From the NCBI GenBank assembly GCA_019638515.1, contig JAHBTS010000001.1, forward strand, positions 124,001 through 188,000: a stretch of DNA of 64,000 nt, written 5' to 3'. This stretch comes from Chitinophagales bacterium. GTDB lineage: Bacteria > Bacteroidota > Bacteroidia > Chitinophagales > LD1. The position numbers and the translations under genes were made by a program. Shown here piece after piece: positions 34,510 to 44,063 of the stretch (its first letter is position 1; every line of letters starts with the position of its first letter). The notes beneath the pieces were generated by a model that saw only the letters and a program-made list of their open reading frames with translations, did no database searches and was not told where the DNA came from.

Positions 34510-36807
34510 ATGAAACTATTTGTTTACTTACTTCTATTATCTGTTTTTATTGGTGCCACAGCACAAGATGCACTCATTCCGCTATCGGGCAATCCTGCCT
34601 TGGGAGTAAAGTATAAAGGCGCAGCCAATATTGGTGCTGCACGCCACAATGCCCAAGGTAATTACATAATTGAGGCAGCTTCTAAAAAAATTCCTTTTGT
34701 AGATGATTTTTCGGTGGTGCGGCAGCGCACATTTGCCTTTCCTGAAAACTATGTGTACGATTCTATTGTGAATGCTTCGGGTCCTTGTTTAGATGCTAAT
34801 CTTATTACCTCTATTACCGGGCGTTTTCATCTGCAACCTTCATGGAATTATTCGTATAATATCAATACCCAGCAAGTAGATTCTACGCCAAAAAGCCCGC
34901 TTACTTTTAATTATTTTTCTTCTACAGGCACTAAGTGTTTAGATGTGGTTTCATATACATATCAATTTTATCCGGAGTATTACACTTATACGTTTAATAC
35001 TACTACCGGAGCAAAAATAGATTCTGTGCTAATGGTAAACGACTCTATAAACCCCGATACTTTGTTTGATTATGCTCCGGTGCTGTATCGCGCTTTGTTA
35101 GATACTAACTGGCTTTGGATGGATAATGCTGCGTTTATCAATAATACACTTTCTATATTTCCGCCAACAATTGGTGTGGCTACCTTAGATGGCTTAAATG
35201 AATATGGAAGACCACACGATCCATTTATTCAGCAAAGTTCTTACGGTACGGCAGATTACCTTACTTCGGTACCATTAGACTTGGGCAGTTTTGTTGAGGC
35301 CGATTCTTTGTATTTCAGTTTCTTTTACCAGCCAATGGGCTTGGGCGATTATCCCGATAAATTGGATTCGCTGATAGTGGAGTTTAAGAACGAGTACACC
35401 GATAAATGGGATGTGATATGGAGCCGCCCGGGATACAATAGCATTCCTTCAGGAAGCGATTTGGAATTTAAGCAAGTGCTGTTGGGCTTCCCTGCAAAGC
35501 AAATACCAATTAAGAATTATTTCTACGATGGATTTCAGTTCCGTTTTCGCAATAAGGCATCGCTTACCGGAAACAACGACCATTGGCATGTGGACTATGT
35601 GCGCTTAGATAAAAACAGAAGCATAAACGATACGCTTATAGACGATATAGCCATTATTAGTCCGCTTGGTTCTATGCTCAAGAACTATTACACCATGCCG
35701 GCCGACCAATATACCGGAGCCGATGATTTAACCGACACCATGAACCTGTATGTGCGCAACTTAAATTACTATAATAACAATGCTCCGGCTACTAACTTTG
35801 AAGGTTTTGGACTTGAAAAATTTCCGGCATCAAGTTCTGTGTATGTAGCGCCTATTCAAACATTTAACGCAGGATATTCAAGCACTATCAGCCGAAATCC
35901 TAAGGCAGATTTTAGTGTTCCCGCAGCATTGGGTAATACCGATTCTGTAGCTGTTTTTATGAAAGAATGGATAAGCCCGCTCGACATCTTGCGCACCAAT
36001 GATACGGTTGCCGCTACGCAGGTTTTTGCCAACGAATTAGCATACGATGATGGCACTGCCGAAAAGGCTTATGGCTTGTTTGGCGATCCCAACAAAATTA
36101 AAAAGTTTGCTTACGAGTTTAACTTGAACAAAACCGATACACTCACCGGATTTAAAATATTTTTTACCAATATAGATGAGAATGTAAGCAACTTAGTTTT
36201 TCAATTTAATATTTGGGATTCGCTGGTGTTGCAGCAGTTTAACCCTCCCGCTCCAATTTGGGAGTCTAATAACAGAACTCCGCAATACATAGATTCAATA
36301 AATGGCTTTGCAGTATATCGTTTAGATACAGCCTTGATTGTAAACAAGAAAATTTATTTCGGTTGGACCCAAGACGATTTTCGCAATTTGCAAATTGGTT
36401 ACGATAGAAATAGCAGCAAAGGTTGCGGCCATTACTTTATTTACACCAATGCTACATGGAAGCAATCGAGTATTTGCCAAACCCTTCCCGGATCGGTAAT
36501 GATTCATTTATTGTTTGGCGATACTTCAAAAATTATGCCTACGCACATTAAAGATATTAGGAAGGAAACATTGGATGTAAGCGTGTATCCCAATCCTACC
36601 AACGGCCTATTGTATATTCAAAGCGATATTGCTCCCGGCAATTGCGAAATAAAATTGCTGGATATACTTGGCAGTGTGCGTATGAGTAAGCTGCTTTCGA
36701 GCAATATGGTAGATATGCAGCCATTAGAAAATGGCATGTATTTACTTTACATAAAAGATACTGTAAGTGGCCGCACTGCCATTAAAAAAGTATTGAAAAC
36801 ACAGTAG
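34510..36807 (+). CDS. Secreted T9SS cargo protein with type A sorting domain
   Basis: The 765-residue protein starts at MKLFVYLLLLSVFIGATAQ, a clear signal peptide; the longer upstream frame overlaps the divergent phosphatase and is rejected. The C-terminal domain (about 692-765) begins VYPNPTNGLLYIQSD and ends MYLLYIKDT...KKVLKTQ, the type A T9SS sorting pattern. The large central part is beta-rich with repeated DSLIVEF and WHVDYVRLDKN phrases and no catalytic motif I recognise. It is probably a surface or secreted structural protein. Confidence 0.86.
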   Translation: MKLFVYLLLLSVFIGATAQDALIPLSGNPALGVKYKGAANIGAARHNAQGNYIIEAASKKIPFVDDFSVVRQRTFAFPENYVYDSIVNASGPCLDANLITSITGRFHLQPSWNYSYNINTQQVDSTPKSPLTFNYFSSTGTKCLDVVSYTYQFYPEYYTYTFNTTTGAKIDSVLMVNDSINPDTLFDYAPVLYRALLDTNWLWMDNAAFINNTLSIFPPTIGVATLDGLNEYGRPHDPFIQQSSYGTADYLTSVPLDLGSFVEADSLYFSFFYQPMGLGDYPDKLDSLIVEFKNEYTDKWDVIWSRPGYNSIPSGSDLEFKQVLLGFPAKQIPIKNYFYDGFQFRFRNKASLTGNNDHWHVDYVRLDKNRSINDTLIDDIAIISPLGSMLKNYYTMPADQYTGADDLTDTMNLYVRNLNYYNNNAPATNFEGFGLEKFPASSSVYVAPIQTFNAGYSSTISRNPKADFSVPAALGNTDSVAVFMKEWISPLDILRTNDTVAATQVFANELAYDDGTAEKAYGLFGDPNKIKKFAYEFNLNKTDTLTGFKIFFTNIDENVSNLVFQFNIWDSLVLQQFNPPAPIWESNNRTPQYIDSINGFAVYRLDTALIVNKKIYFGWTQDDFRNLQIGYDRNSSKGCGHYFIYTNATWKQSSICQTLPGSVMIHLLFGDTSKIMPTHIKDIRKETLDVSVYPNPTNGLLYIQSDIAPGNCEIKLLDILGSVRMSKLLSSNMVDMQPLENGMYLLYIKDTVSGRTAIKKVLKTQ

Positions 36808-36818
36808 GTAAACCACTG

Positions 36819-37940
36819 CTACTTTTTGAAATATACAGGCATAGATAAATTCAAAAAATGAATAGGGTGAAAAACAACTTGCCCTAAGGTGTTGAATTCT
36901 ATGGCAGGAAACGGAAGTTTAATAATGTTGAGCGCCTGTAATACTACCTTTGCAAACTTGTTGTTGGTTTTTACTTTAGTTAAATCGGCATCAATAGAAA
37001 TAAAAAATTTTCGATAGCGTTTTACATCAGTTCTGTCTACTAGATTTCCATTTTTATCGCGCCAAGTATTTTCAAAACCGCCATACATATTTCCCGCACC
37101 GTAGCCTATGGCAATATTCAACCACTTAGCGTGCTTTTGCGATTTAAAAAACGAAGCCGTATTAAAGCACAACCAAGTATTGATGTTGTTGTAATCTTTA
37201 ATTAGTTTTTCGCCAAACGAAGTGCCAAATAAGTCATCGGCACGCTGCTTTAGTTCACCGCGTGGATATGGATTTAAGTGTATGGAGTACTTTAATTGAA
37301 TGCGTTGCTCACCCCAAACAGCATACTGCGTTGTGGCCAAGGCTGCGCCCAAAAAGTTGGCTGCAAAATCGCTGCCGCTCGCGCCCCATTTAGACGAAAA
37401 GCCATCTAGTACTTCAATAAAAGAAATAAAGGTAAAGCCCATTGCACCCGAAGTAAGTGCAGCAGGAACTCGCTTCATTCCACTCCAGCGCAAGGCGTGG
37501 TAGCCATATACCGAAATAAAATAGGCAGCAGAGGCATGGCCGCATTTATCAATTTGGTTCCACTCTTTAGAGTCATCGAAAAAATGAAATTTGCTGCGAG
37601 CGTATTGTTCGTACCACACGCGATCTAAACCCACCATAGCAAGTGCAAAAACTCCGGTAGAAGTGCCTACTACACCGCCAACACGCTTTTTGTTTAGCGT
37701 AGATGCATTTTCTAACCAGTGCTTCTTTTTAATAGTAATAGCAGAGTCGGGAATCAATTGTTTAAAAACTGGCGAAATGGGAGTTGTCGTATTGTTTTCA
37801 AAAGCTGCTTGTGGCAGTAGCAGAGCGGTTTCGTTTTGTGCTGCCATACTCACAGGCAGCAAACCAAGCAGCGTTGCCAATATTAAATTTTGCAACCGTA
37901 GGCAGAATGTTCGACTTTTTGCTATTTGTTTGCAATACAT
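36819..37940 (-). CDS. DUF2279 family envelope protein
   Basis: The longest frame runs into divergent ppk1; the ATG at 37940 (MYCKQIAKSRTF) gives a signal peptide ending near SMAAQ and 373 residues. The middle has the DUF2279 motifs WNQIDKCGHASAAYF and FLDGFS-like segment EVLDGFSSKWGASGSDFAANFLGA, with several hydrophobic helices. The C-terminal part has beta-strand character. Function is unknown. Its start is 25 bp from the divergent ppk1 start, so the promoters overlap. Confidence 0.8.
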   Translation of the reverse strand: MYCKQIAKSRTFCLRLQNLILATLLGLLPVSMAAQNETALLLPQAAFENNTTTPISPVFKQLIPDSAITIKKKHWLENASTLNKKRVGGVVGTSTGVFALAMVGLDRVWYEQYARSKFHFFDDSKEWNQIDKCGHASAAYFISVYGYHALRWSGMKRVPAALTSGAMGFTFISFIEVLDGFSSKWGASGSDFAANFLGAALATTQYAVWGEQRIQLKYSIHLNPYPRGELKQRADDLFGTSFGEKLIKDYNNINTWLCFNTASFFKSQKHAKWLNIAIGYGAGNMYGGFENTWRDKNGNLVDRTDVKRYRKFFISIDADLTKVKTNNKFAKVVLQALNIIKLPFPAIEFNTLGQVVFHPIHFLNLSMPVYFKK

Positions 37941-37965
37941 CGCTTGCGAATAAACAACAAAAAGT

Positions 37966-40023
37966 ATGAAGCACGAGAAATTCATTAATCGTGAAATTAG
38001 TTGGCTGAGTTTTAACGAACGAGTGCTGCAAGAAGCCGCAGACCCTAAAGTGCCCATTATTGAAAGATTGCGCTTCTTGGGAATTTTTTCTAATAACCAA
38101 GATGAGTTTTTTAGAGTGCGGGTAGCTACCGTAAAGCGCTTTGTTGAGTTGGGGAAGAAAACAAAAGACATTCCTATACCAAAGCCCAAAAAGCTATTGG
38201 AAGAAATTCAGGAAATAGTTATTCGGCAAACGGTTCGTTTTGAAGCCGTGTATGCCGAAATAGTGCAAGAACTAAAGCAGCATAAAGTGTTTTTAATAAG
38301 CGAAACACAACTTACCAAAACACAAGGCGATTTTGTAAAGAATTATTTTAATGAATATGTGCGCCCCGCCTTGGTGCCAATTATGCTGAACCAAGTTGCC
38401 AAGTTTCCCTACTTAAAAGGAAAAGCCATTTACCTTGCCATAAAACTATCGAAAGCAGACAATACTAAACTGGTACAGTACGCACTTATTGAAGTGCCTA
38501 CCGAAGTGGTAGATAGGTTTTTGGTGCTTCCCTCTGCTTCGCAGCAAAAGCATATTATACTCTTAGACGATATTATCCGCTATTGCCTGCCCGATATTTT
38601 TGCCCAGTTTGATTTTACGGTGTTTGAGGCATGGACAATAAAACTGACGCGCGATGCCGAGTTGGATATTGATAACGATATATCGCAGAGTTTTATAGAT
38701 AAAATATCTAAGAGTGTAAAAGCACGCCAAAAGGGCTTGCCTGTACGTTTTGTGTTTGATAATACTATTGATAAACAGTTGCTTCAGTTCATTACTTCTA
38801 AAATGAATTTAAAGCAACTTAGCAATTTAATTCCCGGTGGGCGGTATCATAATTTTAAAGACTTTATACGCTTTCCGAATGTGGGTGGCAAGAACATGGT
38901 TTACACTCCGCATAAGCCACTCACGCATCCGGCTTTCGCCAGCAACAAAAGCATGTTTGAAGTGTTGCGGAAACAAGATGTGATGCTGCATTATCCATAT
39001 CAAAAGTTTAGCCATTTTATAGACTTATTGCGCGAAGCAGCCATAGATCCTAATGTAAAGAGTATTAGTATGACCTTGTACCGCCTTGCTAAAAACAGTA
39101 TGGTGGCAAATGCTTTGGTAAATGCGGCTAAGAACGGGAAAAAGGTTACGGCAATCGTTGAATTGCAGGCGCGCTTCGATGAAGAAGCAAACATACGTTG
39201 GGCAAAAGAATTGCAAGACGAAGGTGTGCATGTAGTATATGGTGTTTCTGGCTTAAAGGTACACAGCAAATTATGCCTTATTGAGCGTCTCGAAAAAGGA
39301 AAAATTAAGCGCTATTCCAATATCACCACGGGCAATTACAACGAACTTACTTCTACTATTTATGCCGATGATTCGCTGCTTACTTTTAACCAAAAAATTG
39401 GGCAAGAAATTGCCGATATATTTGAGTTCTTTTTGAAGAATTACAAGCAGCTAAACACTAAGCAATTGGTGGTTTCTCCTCATCAAACACGCAGGCATTT
39501 TTGTAAGTTGATAGATCATGAAATAGAAAATGCCAAGAAAGGAAAATCGGCATCTATTTTTATAAAACTCAATAGCCTTTCCAGCGAAGATATGGCTCGC
39601 AAACTTTACGAAGCTAGTAGAGCAGGCGTAAAAATACGTTGTATTATTCGAGGGTTGAGCGTGTTGGTTCCGGGTATAGAAGGGCAAAGCGAACATATAG
39701 AAGCCATTAGCATTGTAGATAAATTTTTAGAGCATTCAAGGGTGTTTATTTTCGAGAATGGCGGCAAGCCGCTCTATTACATAAGTAGCAGCGATTGGAT
39801 GACGCGCAACTTAGATAATCGCGTAGAAGTAAGCTGCCCCATTTATGATGAAAAAATACAGGCAGACTTGCGCCAAATGCTCGAAATTCAATGGAGCGAT
39901 AATGTAAAAGCCAGAATAATAGATGCAGCTCAGCGCAATCAGCATCGCCCTACTCCTGCAAAAGGAAGCGTACAAGCACAAGATAAAATTTATGCATACT
40001 TAGCTAAAATGGAAGCATCGTAA
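37966..40023 (+). CDS. ppk1: Polyphosphate kinase 1
   Basis: PPK1 reversibly polymerises phosphate from ATP into polyphosphate. The 685-residue protein begins with the family N-terminus FINREISWLSFNERVLQEA. The autophosphorylated His is in GLKVHSKLCLIER, and a second conserved His in FLEHSRVFIFENGG with SSDWMTRNLDNRVEV after it. Length and order are normal. The gene is followed by a short gap and the convergent ECF sigma factor gene. Confidence 0.97.
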   Translation: MKHEKFINREISWLSFNERVLQEAADPKVPIIERLRFLGIFSNNQDEFFRVRVATVKRFVELGKKTKDIPIPKPKKLLEEIQEIVIRQTVRFEAVYAEIVQELKQHKVFLISETQLTKTQGDFVKNYFNEYVRPALVPIMLNQVAKFPYLKGKAIYLAIKLSKADNTKLVQYALIEVPTEVVDRFLVLPSASQQKHIILLDDIIRYCLPDIFAQFDFTVFEAWTIKLTRDAELDIDNDISQSFIDKISKSVKARQKGLPVRFVFDNTIDKQLLQFITSKMNLKQLSNLIPGGRYHNFKDFIRFPNVGGKNMVYTPHKPLTHPAFASNKSMFEVLRKQDVMLHYPYQKFSHFIDLLREAAIDPNVKSISMTLYRLAKNSMVANALVNAAKNGKKVTAIVELQARFDEEANIRWAKELQDEGVHVVYGVSGLKVHSKLCLIERLEKGKIKRYSNITTGNYNELTSTIYADDSLLTFNQKIGQEIADIFEFFLKNYKQLNTKQLVVSPHQTRRHFCKLIDHEIENAKKGKSASIFIKLNSLSSEDMARKLYEASRAGVKIRCIIRGLSVLVPGIEGQSEHIEAISIVDKFLEHSRVFIFENGGKPLYYISSSDWMTRNLDNRVEVSCPIYDEKIQADLRQMLEIQWSDNVKARIIDAAQRNQHRPTPAKGSVQAQDKIYAYLAKMEAS

Positions 40024-40091
40024 ATATGCCTGTTACAGCATCTATAAGTGAAAGTGAATTGCTTTATTTGAAGCGGGCTGCTGCTCTAAAC

Positions 40092-40700
40092 TCAATATTT
40101 TTCTTGAGTAACTTTTAGTAGAGAATAGAGCATATCTTTTGCCCTAAAAAGCTGGGCTTTTACTGTGCCCAAAGGAATATCTAACTGCTCTGCAATTTCT
40201 TCGTAGCTTAACTCTTCAAAATAGCGAAGTTCAATAAGCTGGCGGTATTTGGGCGATAATTTTTCTATTACCATTCTAATGCGCTCGGCTCTTTGCTCTT
40301 TAATAATACTTTGTTCCGGATTGGGATTGTGATCCGGCACGGCAATAGTAGGCGAATCGCCATCTTCGTTTGTAACTGCAGTAGAATCGAGCGATGTTGT
40401 TTGTAATCGTTTTTTGCGAATAAAATCTATACAGTTATTGGTAGCAATTTTAAATAACCATGTGCTGAATGCGTATTCGGCACTGTAATTTTTTAAGTTA
40501 TTGAAGGCCTTGCTGAATGCTTCTTGCGCTAAATCTTCGGCATCATCGCGGTTGTGTACCATTTTTAACACCATGAAATATATGCTTTCGCGATAGCGCT
40601 CCATCAGCTTGCCAAATGCCTGTTGGTTGCCTTGCTGTGCGAGCGTTACCAATTCCATGTCTTCTTTGGCACGCGGTGAAAATTTTGAATTCAGTTCCAA
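40092..40700 (-). CDS. ECF-type RNA polymerase sigma factor
   Basis: The 202-residue protein has sigma region 2 (about 25-95) with DDAEDLAQEAFSKAF and FSTWLFKIATNNCIDFIR, a variable linker rich in Thr/Asp/Pro, and region 4 (about 140-195) with SPKYRQLIELRYFEELSYEE and IPLGTVKAQLFRAKDML. No anti-sigma gene is adjacent. It overlaps the end of the upstream glycosyltransferase gene by 10 bp, which suggests co-expression with it. Confidence 0.94.
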   Translation of the reverse strand: MELNSKFSPRAKEDMELVTLAQQGNQQAFGKLMERYRESIYFMVLKMVHNRDDAEDLAQEAFSKAFNNLKNYSAEYAFSTWLFKIATNNCIDFIRKKRLQTTSLDSTAVTNEDGDSPTIAVPDHNPNPEQSIIKEQRAERIRMVIEKLSPKYRQLIELRYFEELSYEEIAEQLDIPLGTVKAQLFRAKDMLYSLLKVTQEKY

Positions 40701-41788
40701 GTTTTCTTCCCTTTAAGAAGCGATAATAAAAAAACAATCAATAGATAGAAAATGAAAATTAGTTGCAAGAGCGGTATCCACTTCACTAAGTCTGTTTGAG
40801 CAAACTTTTTGTAGGCTTTGAAAGACAAAGCAGTTTGCAATGTTAGCCAAAGAGGAATACTTAGCATAAGCAAAGGTAAGTGCAAAATGCTGCAAATAGG
40901 AATGGCTATTGTTAGAAATTGTGCAAGCGCAAATAAAAACAGCAGTAGTTGATCCTGTTTTTTATAGTAATAGGCAGCTTGTACATGCCTTGCTTTTTGC
41001 CTAAAAAATATTTGCCACGATGTAGCTGCATGTGTAAATACAAAGCTATCGGGTTGCAGGCACAATGCCACATTGTTTTGAGTAGCAGTGGCATTTACAA
41101 ACAAATCGTCATCGCCACCAGCAATGGCATGCGTAGTGTTTTGGAACCATTGCAAAAAATCGCTTTTGTAGAAAGCCATATTTCTGCCAACGCCCATATA
41201 CGCATTTCCTTGTGCGGCTTCAGAAAAGTAAAGCCAAGCGGTTTGGGTGGCTTCGAAGCGAATAAATTTATTGAGTAAACTTCTTTGTTGGTAAAAAGGC
41301 GAAAAACCCAACACCAACCTTGTATTGCCATTGAGGTAGGTGCTCATGTGTGCAGCCCACAGGGTACTTGCCGGAAAGCAGTCGGCATCGGTTACTATTA
41401 TTTTTTCGGTAGTGGCTGCTTGCAATGCTTTTAGCAATAGTAATTTTTTGCCCGGTATGTTTTTTTCTGCTTCGCTTACTTCAATAATATGTAGCTGAGG
41501 ATGTGTGCTTGCTAATGTTGCAAGTACATCTGCGGTATGGTCGGTACTGCGATCGTTTACCACAATTACGGTAGCCTCCAAATGTTGTTGGGCTAATATA
41601 CGTGGCAGATTTTCTTCGAGGTTTTTAGCTTCGTTATGAGCGCAAATAATAATTGAAATGGGTTCATGATTCTGCTGTGGTAGCATGGTTGGTGTAGCAG
41701 GTAATTTTCTTCTTACATAATGGAAAAGAAGAAATGCTATGCACACTATTTGTATCGGTAAGCAATAATGTAGAACGGCTTCGTTCAT
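40691..41788 (-). CDS. Membrane glycosyltransferase family 2
   Basis: A helix near the N-terminus (about 8-25) is followed by a GT-A domain: PISIIICAHNEAKNLEENLP, VVNDRSTDHT, and the metal-binding TDADCF. GGDDDLFVNA and QKARHVQAA resemble the acceptor and QxxRW-type motifs of processive transferases. Three C-terminal helices (about 280-355) anchor it. It probably transfers a sugar to a lipid or polysaccharide; the acceptor is unknown. Upstream is divergent tgt. Confidence 0.86.
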   Translation of the reverse strand: MNEAVLHYCLPIQIVCIAFLLFHYVRRKLPATPTMLPQQNHEPISIIICAHNEAKNLEENLPRILAQQHLEATVIVVNDRSTDHTADVLATLASTHPQLHIIEVSEAEKNIPGKKLLLLKALQAATTEKIIVTDADCFPASTLWAAHMSTYLNGNTRLVLGFSPFYQQRSLLNKFIRFEATQTAWLYFSEAAQGNAYMGVGRNMAFYKSDFLQWFQNTTHAIAGGDDDLFVNATATQNNVALCLQPDSFVFTHAATSWQIFFRQKARHVQAAYYYKKQDQLLLFLFALAQFLTIAIPICSILHLPLLMLSIPLWLTLQTALSFKAYKKFAQTDLVKWIPLLQLIFIFYLLIVFLLSLLKGKKTWN

Positions 41789-41843
41789 TTTTTTAGCTGC
41801 TTTTTAAAAAGCAACACAATGTAAAAACTATTTTCGCCTGCGA

Positions 41844-42974
41844 ATGAGTTTTACCATAAATGCAAAAGATGCCGGTAGCAAAGCCAGAGCCGGGGTTTTA
41901 GAGACGGCACATGGAGCCATAGAAACACCCATTTTTATGCCTGTGGGTACGTTGGGCGGAGTTAAGGCGGTGCACTTTAAAGAGTTGGAAAGCGAAGTGC
42001 AGGCACAAATAATTTTAGGCAATACCTATCACCTCTATTTGCGCCCGGGTACCGATGTGTTGCAGCAGGCAGGCGGCTTACACCGTTTTAACGGTTGGGC
42101 CAAACCTATACTTACCGATAGTGGAGGTTATCAAGTATATTCCCTTGCCGATATGCGAAAAATTAAAGAAGAAGGTGCCACTTTTCGCTCGCATATTGAT
42201 GGTTCAAAGCATCTTTTTACGCCCGAAGGTGTAATGGATATTCAGCGTAAAATAGGAGCCGATATTATAATGGCATTCGATGAATGCACACCTTACCCGT
42301 GCGATTATAGGTATGCCAAAAAGTCTATGGAACTTACGCACCGATGGTTGGAGCGTTGTGTAAAAAGATTTTCGGAAACAAGCCCGCTTTACGGTTATGA
42401 GCAAATGCTTTTTCCTATAGTACAAGGCAGTACTTACAGCGATTTGCGGAAAATTTCTGCCGAGTTTATTGCTTCGCAAAATATGAAGGGAAACGCCATT
42501 GGCGGTTTAAGCGTGGGCGAGCCGGCAGAAGAAATGTATGCCATGACCGAAGAGGTATGTGCTATATTGCCTTCGGATAAACCGCGCTATCTTATGGGGG
42601 TTGGCACACCTGCCAATATATTGGAGTGTATAGCGTTGGGTGTAGATATGTTTGATTGTGTAATGCCTACCAGAAATGCGCGAAACGGCATGTTGTTTAC
42701 TTCGCAGGGAGTCATCAATATTAAAAACGAAAAATGGAAGAGCGATTTTTCGAGTATAGACGAAAACAGTACCAGCCCATTAGTGCGCAATACTTCTAAA
42801 GCATTTTTGCGGCATTTATTTCAGAGTGGCGAAATACTTGGCGGCATGATAGCTTCGGTAAATAATTTGAGTTTCTATTTAAAAATGGTGAAGGAGGCTC
42901 GCAGTAAAATTTTAGAAGGCACTTTTGCTGCTTGGAAAAACGAAATGACTGTAAAATTCATGCAACGATTGTAG
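41844..42974 (+). CDS. tgt: tRNA-guanine (queuine) transglycosylase
   Basis: TGT swaps guanine-34 for preQ1 in GUN-anticodon tRNAs. The substrate Asp is in LTDSGGYQVYSL and the nucleophile Asp in FDCVMPTRNARNGMLF; GGLSVGEP is also present. The zinc CxCxxC of the E. coli enzyme (ECDCYTC) is absent: the aligned segment reads ENSTSPLV, although the following His in AFLRHLF is kept. Length (376) is normal. The gene is followed 4 bp later by the LptF/LptG gene. Confidence 0.95.
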   Translation: MSFTINAKDAGSKARAGVLETAHGAIETPIFMPVGTLGGVKAVHFKELESEVQAQIILGNTYHLYLRPGTDVLQQAGGLHRFNGWAKPILTDSGGYQVYSLADMRKIKEEGATFRSHIDGSKHLFTPEGVMDIQRKIGADIIMAFDECTPYPCDYRYAKKSMELTHRWLERCVKRFSETSPLYGYEQMLFPIVQGSTYSDLRKISAEFIASQNMKGNAIGGLSVGEPAEEMYAMTEEVCAILPSDKPRYLMGVGTPANILECIALGVDMFDCVMPTRNARNGMLFTSQGVINIKNEKWKSDFSSIDENSTSPLVRNTSKAFLRHLFQSGEILGGMIASVNNLSFYLKMVKEARSKILEGTFAAWKNEMTVKFMQRL

Positions 42975-42978
42975 TATC

Positions 42979-44058
42979 ATGAAAATTTTAGATCGCTATA
43001 TTCTCTTTAAATACTTAGGAACTTTCTTCTTTATTATCAGTTTGCTTATTGGCATAACTGTAGTAATAGATATTAGCGAAAAGGTAGATAATTTGGTAGA
43101 AAGCGATGCTACACTTTGGATGATTATTACCGGATATTATTTCAGTTTTATACCTTACATTACGGCATTGCTGGCACCTTTCTTTGCATTGGTGGCAGTA
43201 ATATTTTTTACCTCGCAGTTGGCGAGTCGCTCCGAAATTATTGCCATTTTAAATAGCGGAACCAGTTTCTACCGCATGTTGGTTCCTTACTTCGTTGGCG
43301 CTACCATTCTTGCTGTTGGGTTGTGGTATTGCAACAACGAGTTGGTGCCTATTGCCAATAAAAAACGCTTAGAGTTTGAGCGCACTTATATCTACAAACG
43401 CAATTTTGCCATTCATTTCAATTTTCATAGGTGTATTGCTCCGGGCACTTTTATTTATATTGAAAACTATAATCCCGATGAGGCAAATGGCTACAAATTT
43501 TCCATAGATAAGTTTGTGCACGATTCGCTGGTTTTTAAGTTGAGGAGTTCAAAAATTGAATGGCAAAAGGATAAGAAGAAGTGGCGTTTGAGCAATCTTT
43601 ACACACGCACCAGAAACAAAGATGGTACCGAAACCATTACCCAAGCAGCATCTGCCGATTCGGTGTTTTCGTTTGAGCCTAAGGACTTTAAATTTACCGA
43701 TAATTTAAAGGAAGAAATGACCACTTCGCAGTTGGTAGATTATATTCACTATTTGCGCCAACAGGGATTAACCGGAGATGAATTTTTTGAAGTAGAGCGC
43801 TATCGCAGAACGTCTTCGGCTTTTAGTATTTATATATTAACGCTAATTGGTGTAAGCGTGGCATCGCGGAAAATGCGTGGCGGTATGGGTTGGCATTTGG
43901 TGTTGGGAATTGGATTGAGTGCACTCTATGAAGTTATTATGAAATTCTCCATTACGTTTTCAACCAATTCAACCTTGCCGCCAATTATTGGCGTGTGGAT
44001 TCCTAATATCATTTTTGCTGTAATAGCGGCTTACTTGCTTAGGAAAGCGCCCAAATAG
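42979..44058 (+). CDS. LptF/LptG-family permease
   Basis: The 359-residue protein begins ILDRYILFKYLGTFFFIISLLIGITVVIDISEKVDNL, the characteristic first helix and loop of LptF/LptG, and has about six helices with a large periplasmic beta-jellyroll (about 130-265). These permeases extract LPS from the inner membrane with LptB ATPase. In this position it may be the LptG-like or LptF-like member; only one is present. It meets the convergent hydrolase gene after 5 bp. Confidence 0.92.
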   Translation: MKILDRYILFKYLGTFFFIISLLIGITVVIDISEKVDNLVESDATLWMIITGYYFSFIPYITALLAPFFALVAVIFFTSQLASRSEIIAILNSGTSFYRMLVPYFVGATILAVGLWYCNNELVPIANKKRLEFERTYIYKRNFAIHFNFHRCIAPGTFIYIENYNPDEANGYKFSIDKFVHDSLVFKLRSSKIEWQKDKKKWRLSNLYTRTRNKDGTETITQAASADSVFSFEPKDFKFTDNLKEEMTTSQLVDYIHYLRQQGLTGDEFFEVERYRRTSSAFSIYILTLIGVSVASRKMRGGMGWHLVLGIGLSALYEVIMKFSITFSTNSTLPPIIGVWIPNIIFAVIAAYLLRKAPK

Positions 44059-44063
44059 AGTCT

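Noticed and set aside
37941..38189. N-terminal extension of the DUF2279 frame
   Set aside because: It is the reverse of the start of ppk1, which is strongly supported; the ATG at 37940 begins a signal peptide.
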